Positions 20,259-22,615 of a DNA stretch of 22,615 nt are shown here, piece after piece. This DNA is from Syntrophaceae bacterium UBA6109 (GTDB lineage Bacteria; Desulfobacterota; Syntrophia; Syntrophales; UBA6109): assembly GCA_002428445.1 (NCBI GenBank), contig DIWJ01000004.1:51603-74217 (forward strand). Reading direction: 5' to 3'. A program made the position numbers and the translations under genes. The notes under the pieces are model-generated. The model was not told the origin of the DNA. It worked only from the letters and a program-made list of their open reading frames with translations, and searched no databases. The first letter of the stretch is position 1, and every line of letters starts with the position of its first letter.

Positions 20259-21193
20259 GGGTACGAACGACAGGCAGGGTGACGGACCGCCTCTGGTTGC
20301 TGGGCCGCGAGGAATCGGGAGTCTATATCCTGGAAGGGGATTCCTGCTCGATGATGATCAGCGCAGGAATGAGTTATCTCATCCCCGAGATCCTCCATCA
20401 GCTCCGGGAATTCGGGATTGACGAGCGGAGAATCCGAAAGCTCCTTGTCCTTCATGCCCACTTCGATCACGTGGGAGTTGTTCCCTTTTTCAAACGGCGC
20501 ATTCCGGACCTCGAGGTCCTGGGATCGGCAAGGGCGTGGGAAATCCTCGCGTCGCCGCGGAACATCGAGACGATCAATGCCTTCAGTGAAACGGTGGCGG
20601 CGAAAATGGGCATGGGAGAGGCCCTGGCGGGTTACGACGCCGCGTGGCGGGATGATGTAAGCGGCCCTTCGGTCGGGGAGGGCGATGTCATCGACCTCGG
20701 CGGGGTGCATCTCCGGATTCTCGAGACACCCGGGCATTCTTCCTGCTCGATTACGGCCTACGAGCCTGAACGGAGGATGTTGTTCCCGTCCGATGCCGCC
20801 GGCATTCCCCACGGGGATACGCTCATCACATCCGGCAATTCGAATTTCACGCAGTACCAGCGGAGTCTGGAGAAGATGAGCGGATTGCCGGTCTCCTGGA
20901 TGTGCGCCGACCACTACGGCTATGTGACGGGAGATGAGGCGGCCGGCGTCATCGCCGCAAGCGTGAAAACGGCCTGCGCGATGCGGGCATTCATGGAAGA
21001 TGCCTACCGGCGCAACGGCTCCGTCGAGGGGGCCGTCGATGAAATGATCCGGGTTCTCTATAAAGCGAGGCCCGATTATTTCCTGGCTGAGGAGATTATG
21101 CGGGGGGTCTATCACCAGATGGTGCGCCACGTCGCCGCGGCGTTGAATCCGACGGCGAGCGCACCCCGCATTGCTGCGCAGGGGAGCGAATGA
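20255..21193 (+). CDS. Metallo-beta-lactamase-fold hydrolase
   Basis: 312 residues from ATG 20255 (ATGA overlap). The zinc ligands are visible: HAHFDH at 67-72 (His67, His69, Asp71, His72), His161 in TPGHS, Asp180 in FPSDAAG and His220 in CADHYG. The set fits a two-metal glyoxalase-II or lactonase-like hydrolase. The N-terminus (TDRLWLLGREESGVYILEG) is the usual first beta-strands. A helical C-terminal extension beyond residue 230 may cap the active site. There is no signal peptide, so it is cytoplasmic. The substrate is unknown. It is the last gene of the miaA-started run. Some relatives act on thioesters or lactones, but sequence alone does not decide. Confidence 0.87.
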   Translation: MRVRTTGRVTDRLWLLGREESGVYILEGDSCSMMISAGMSYLIPEILHQLREFGIDERRIRKLLVLHAHFDHVGVVPFFKRRIPDLEVLGSARAWEILASPRNIETINAFSETVAAKMGMGEALAGYDAAWRDDVSGPSVGEGDVIDLGGVHLRILETPGHSSCSITAYEPERRMLFPSDAAGIPHGDTLITSGNSNFTQYQRSLEKMSGLPVSWMCADHYGYVTGDEAAGVIAASVKTACAMRAFMEDAYRRNGSVEGAVDEMIRVLYKARPDYFLAEEIMRGVYHQMVRHVAAALNPTASAPRIAAQGSE

Positions 21194-21212
21194 AGACCCG
21201 GCCTTTTCCCTC

Positions 21213-21294
21213 GGGATCGCGATTCTCCGATCTTCTCCGGAGAATCGTCAAGCCGCCGGCTTGATGGCCCGGAGGCGGAAATGCATCCGCCTCC
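21213..21294. repeat. Three tandem stem-loops between convergent genes
   Basis: Hairpin 1: CGATTCTCCG (21220-21229) with CGGAGAATCG (21238-21247), 10 bp. Hairpin 2: TCAAGCC/GGCTTGA (21248-21264), 7 bp with a 3-nt loop. Hairpin 3: GGAGGCGGA (21271-21279) with TCCGCCTCC (21286-21294), 9 bp. All stems are perfect and none has a T tract. They sit between the metallo-hydrolase stop and the clpA stop, 20 bp from the latter. They probably protect or end both transcripts. Arms and flanks recur at 18-50 and 3948-3981 (see findings). Confidence 0.75.
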
Positions 21295-21314
21295 TTCGCG
21301 ACCCGCCTTTCGGA

Positions 21315-22615
21315 TCAACGGAGGATGTCGAGACGGATCTCGTCGTCGGCGACCGATGCCCGGACGATGCCGCCCTGAGCCAGCCGTCCGAAGAGGACCT
21401 CGTCCACAAAAAAATTCTTGATCTTATCCTGAATGAGCCGCGAGATCTCCCGGGCGCCGAGGGCGGCCGAATAGCCCTTGTCGGCGAGCCACTCGTACAG
21501 CGCGGGTTCCGGCTCGAGCCGAACCTTCTTCTCTTCCAGCATGACCTGAAAATCGCGGATCTGCTTCTTGACGATGTCGACGACGACCGCCTTGTCGAGA
21601 TCGTTGAACGTCACGATTCCGTCCAGGCGATTCCGGAACTCGGGTGAGAAGATCCGTTTCACCGCGTCGGATATCGCCTGCCTGCTGATCCTGCGCTCTC
21701 CGAACCCCATCTGCGGCTTGCCGATGTCGCGGGCGCCCGCATTGGAGGTCATGATGAGAACGACGTTGCGGAAGTCCGCCTTGCGGCCGTTGTTGTCCGT
21801 GAGCGTCGCATAATCCATGACCTGCAGGAGGGTATTGAAGATATCCGCGTGCGCCTTTTCAATTTCGTCCAGCAGCAGCACCGCATGCGGGGTCTTGCGG
21901 ATCGCCTCTGTCAGCAGTCCGCCTTCTTCGTATCCCACATAGCCCGGCGGCGCACCGACCAGCCGGGACACGGTGTGTTTCTCCTGATACTCCGACATGT
22001 CGAAGCGATGAAGCGGGACGCTCATCGTCAGGGCGAGCTGCCGCGCCAATTCGGTCTTCCCCACGCCTGTCGGTCCTGCGAAGAGCAGAGAGGCGATCGG
22101 TTTTTGCCGGTCCTGGAAACCTGCCCGGGACCGGCGGATGGCCTGTACAACCTTTTCGATGGCCTGATCCTGGCCGAATATCTTTTCCTTGAGCAAACGA
22201 TCGAGGTCACGCAATTGGGCTGTCTCGGAGACAGAGACGGACTTTTCCGGGATCCGCGCAATGCGGGCGACGACCGCCTCGATGTCCCGGGGTCTGATGG
22301 TCACCGTTCCCTCGGCAATGCGGTACAGGCACGTGCGGGCGGCTGCCTCGTCGATGACGTCGATGGCCTTGTCCGGCAGATGGCGGTCGTTGACATGGCG
22401 GGCCGTGAGTTCCGCAGCGGCGTGCAGGGCCTCATCGGTATAGACGACGTCGTGGTAGGCCTCATACTTGCCTTTCAGGCCCTGCAGAATCTTGTAGGTG
22501 TCGTCAACCGTCGGCTCCGGAATCTCGATGGGCTGAAAGCGCCGCGAAAGGGCGCGGTCCTTTTCGAAGACCTTCCGGTACTCCTCGTGCGTCGTGGAGC
22601 CGATGCAGCGGATCT
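21315..22615 (-). CDS. clpA: ATP-dependent Clp protease ATP-binding subunit ClpA (C-terminal part, runs off the window)
   Basis: About 432 residues are visible. The reading frame stays open to the right edge, so the N-domain and most of D1 lie outside. The visible part starts in D1 (IRCIGSTTHEEYRKVFEKDR, ALSRRFQPIEI, DRHLPDKAIDVIDEAAAR). A linker without the long ClpB middle coiled coil follows, then D2. D2 has Walker A GPTGVGKTE (about 22052-22075), the pore loop GAPPGYVG, Walker B LLLDEIEKAH and sensor TPEFRNRLD-like SPEFRNRLD. The segment KPQMGFGERR carries MGF at the position of the IGL/IGF ClpP-binding loop, which supports partnership with ClpP. ClpA unfolds substrates for ClpP degradation in the cytoplasm. 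A GTG at 22304 is internal, not the start. Confidence 0.95.
   Translation of the reverse strand, partial: IRCIGSTTHEEYRKVFEKDRALSRRFQPIEIPEPTVDDTYKILQGLKGKYEAYHDVVYTDEALHAAAELTARHVNDRHLPDKAIDVIDEAAARTCLYRIAEGTVTIRPRDIEAVVARIARIPEKSVSVSETAQLRDLDRLLKEKIFGQDQAIEKVVQAIRRSRAGFQDRQKPIASLLFAGPTGVGKTELARQLALTMSVPLHRFDMSEYQEKHTVSRLVGAPPGYVGYEEGGLLTEAIRKTPHAVLLLDEIEKAHADIFNTLLQVMDYATLTDNNGRKADFRNVVLIMTSNAGARDIGKPQMGFGERRISRQAISDAVKRIFSPEFRNRLDGIVTFNDLDKAVVVDIVKKQIRDFQVMLEEKKVRLEPEPALYEWLADKGYSAALGAREISRLIQDKIKNFFVDEVLFGRLAQGGIVRASVADDEIRLDILR

Noticed and set aside
1..22615. CRISPR arrays, insertion sequences or toxin-antitoxin pairs
   Set aside because: No regularly spaced repeats, transposase motifs or small paired toxin/antitoxin genes were seen in the window.

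Overview
The window looks like a chromosome segment of a GC-rich, Gram-negative, probably anaerobic deltaproteobacterium of the Syntrophus/Syntrophobacterales or Geobacter type. This is inferred from gene content and protein style: outer-membrane lipoprotein signals, a type IV pilus-like secretin operon, a sigma-54 activator, and the dapA-dapB-folK-transaldolase-pgsA string. No phylogenetic computation was possible. Coding is dense, nearly all on the + strand, with many ATGA/TGATG start-stop overlaps that point to long co-transcribed units.

Region 1 (1-3915) is a housekeeping run: dapA and dapB (lysine/diaminopimelate), folK (folate), a small membrane-anchored YHS/TRASH-type protein, a short class transaldolase and pgsA (phospholipid synthesis). 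Region 2 (3916-4711) holds GC-rich hairpins, a strong promoter, tRNA-Gly(GCC), tRNA-Cys(GCA) and an intrinsic terminator. About 450 bp without a convincing gene follow, with a hairpin, paired direct repeats and a possible gene remnant on the minus strand.

Region 3 (4712-16221) is the most distinctive part. A small helix-turn-helix gene is followed by a compact type IV pilus/MSHA-like assembly operon: a PilM-PilN fusion, PilO-like, PilP/MshK-like, a lipoprotein secretin, an ExeA/MshM-like AAA ATPase with a cell-wall-binding-type tail, a PilB/MshE assembly ATPase with an N-terminal c-di-GMP-type MshEN module, and a PilC/GspF platform protein. The order matches pilMNOPQ and mshIJKLM-E-G. No pilins, prepilin peptidase or retraction ATPase are present here. 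The operon ends with a membrane-tethered sigma-54 enhancer-binding protein that overlaps the platform gene, and an alpha/beta hydrolase follows closely.

Region 4 (16222-16783) has a structured leader or small RNA ending in an intrinsic terminator, then cspA and its terminator. Region 5 (16784-21193) is a tightly coupled run: miaA, a GT-A glycosyltransferase, a lipoprotein parvulin-type peptidyl-prolyl isomerase, and a metallo-beta-lactamase-fold hydrolase. Three stem-loops separate it from the convergent clpA gene, which runs off the right edge.

The best candidate for something under-described is the Region 3 machine with its own membrane-bound regulator and c-di-GMP-type ATPase. Second are the cspA leader/terminator and a small family of hairpin repeats.
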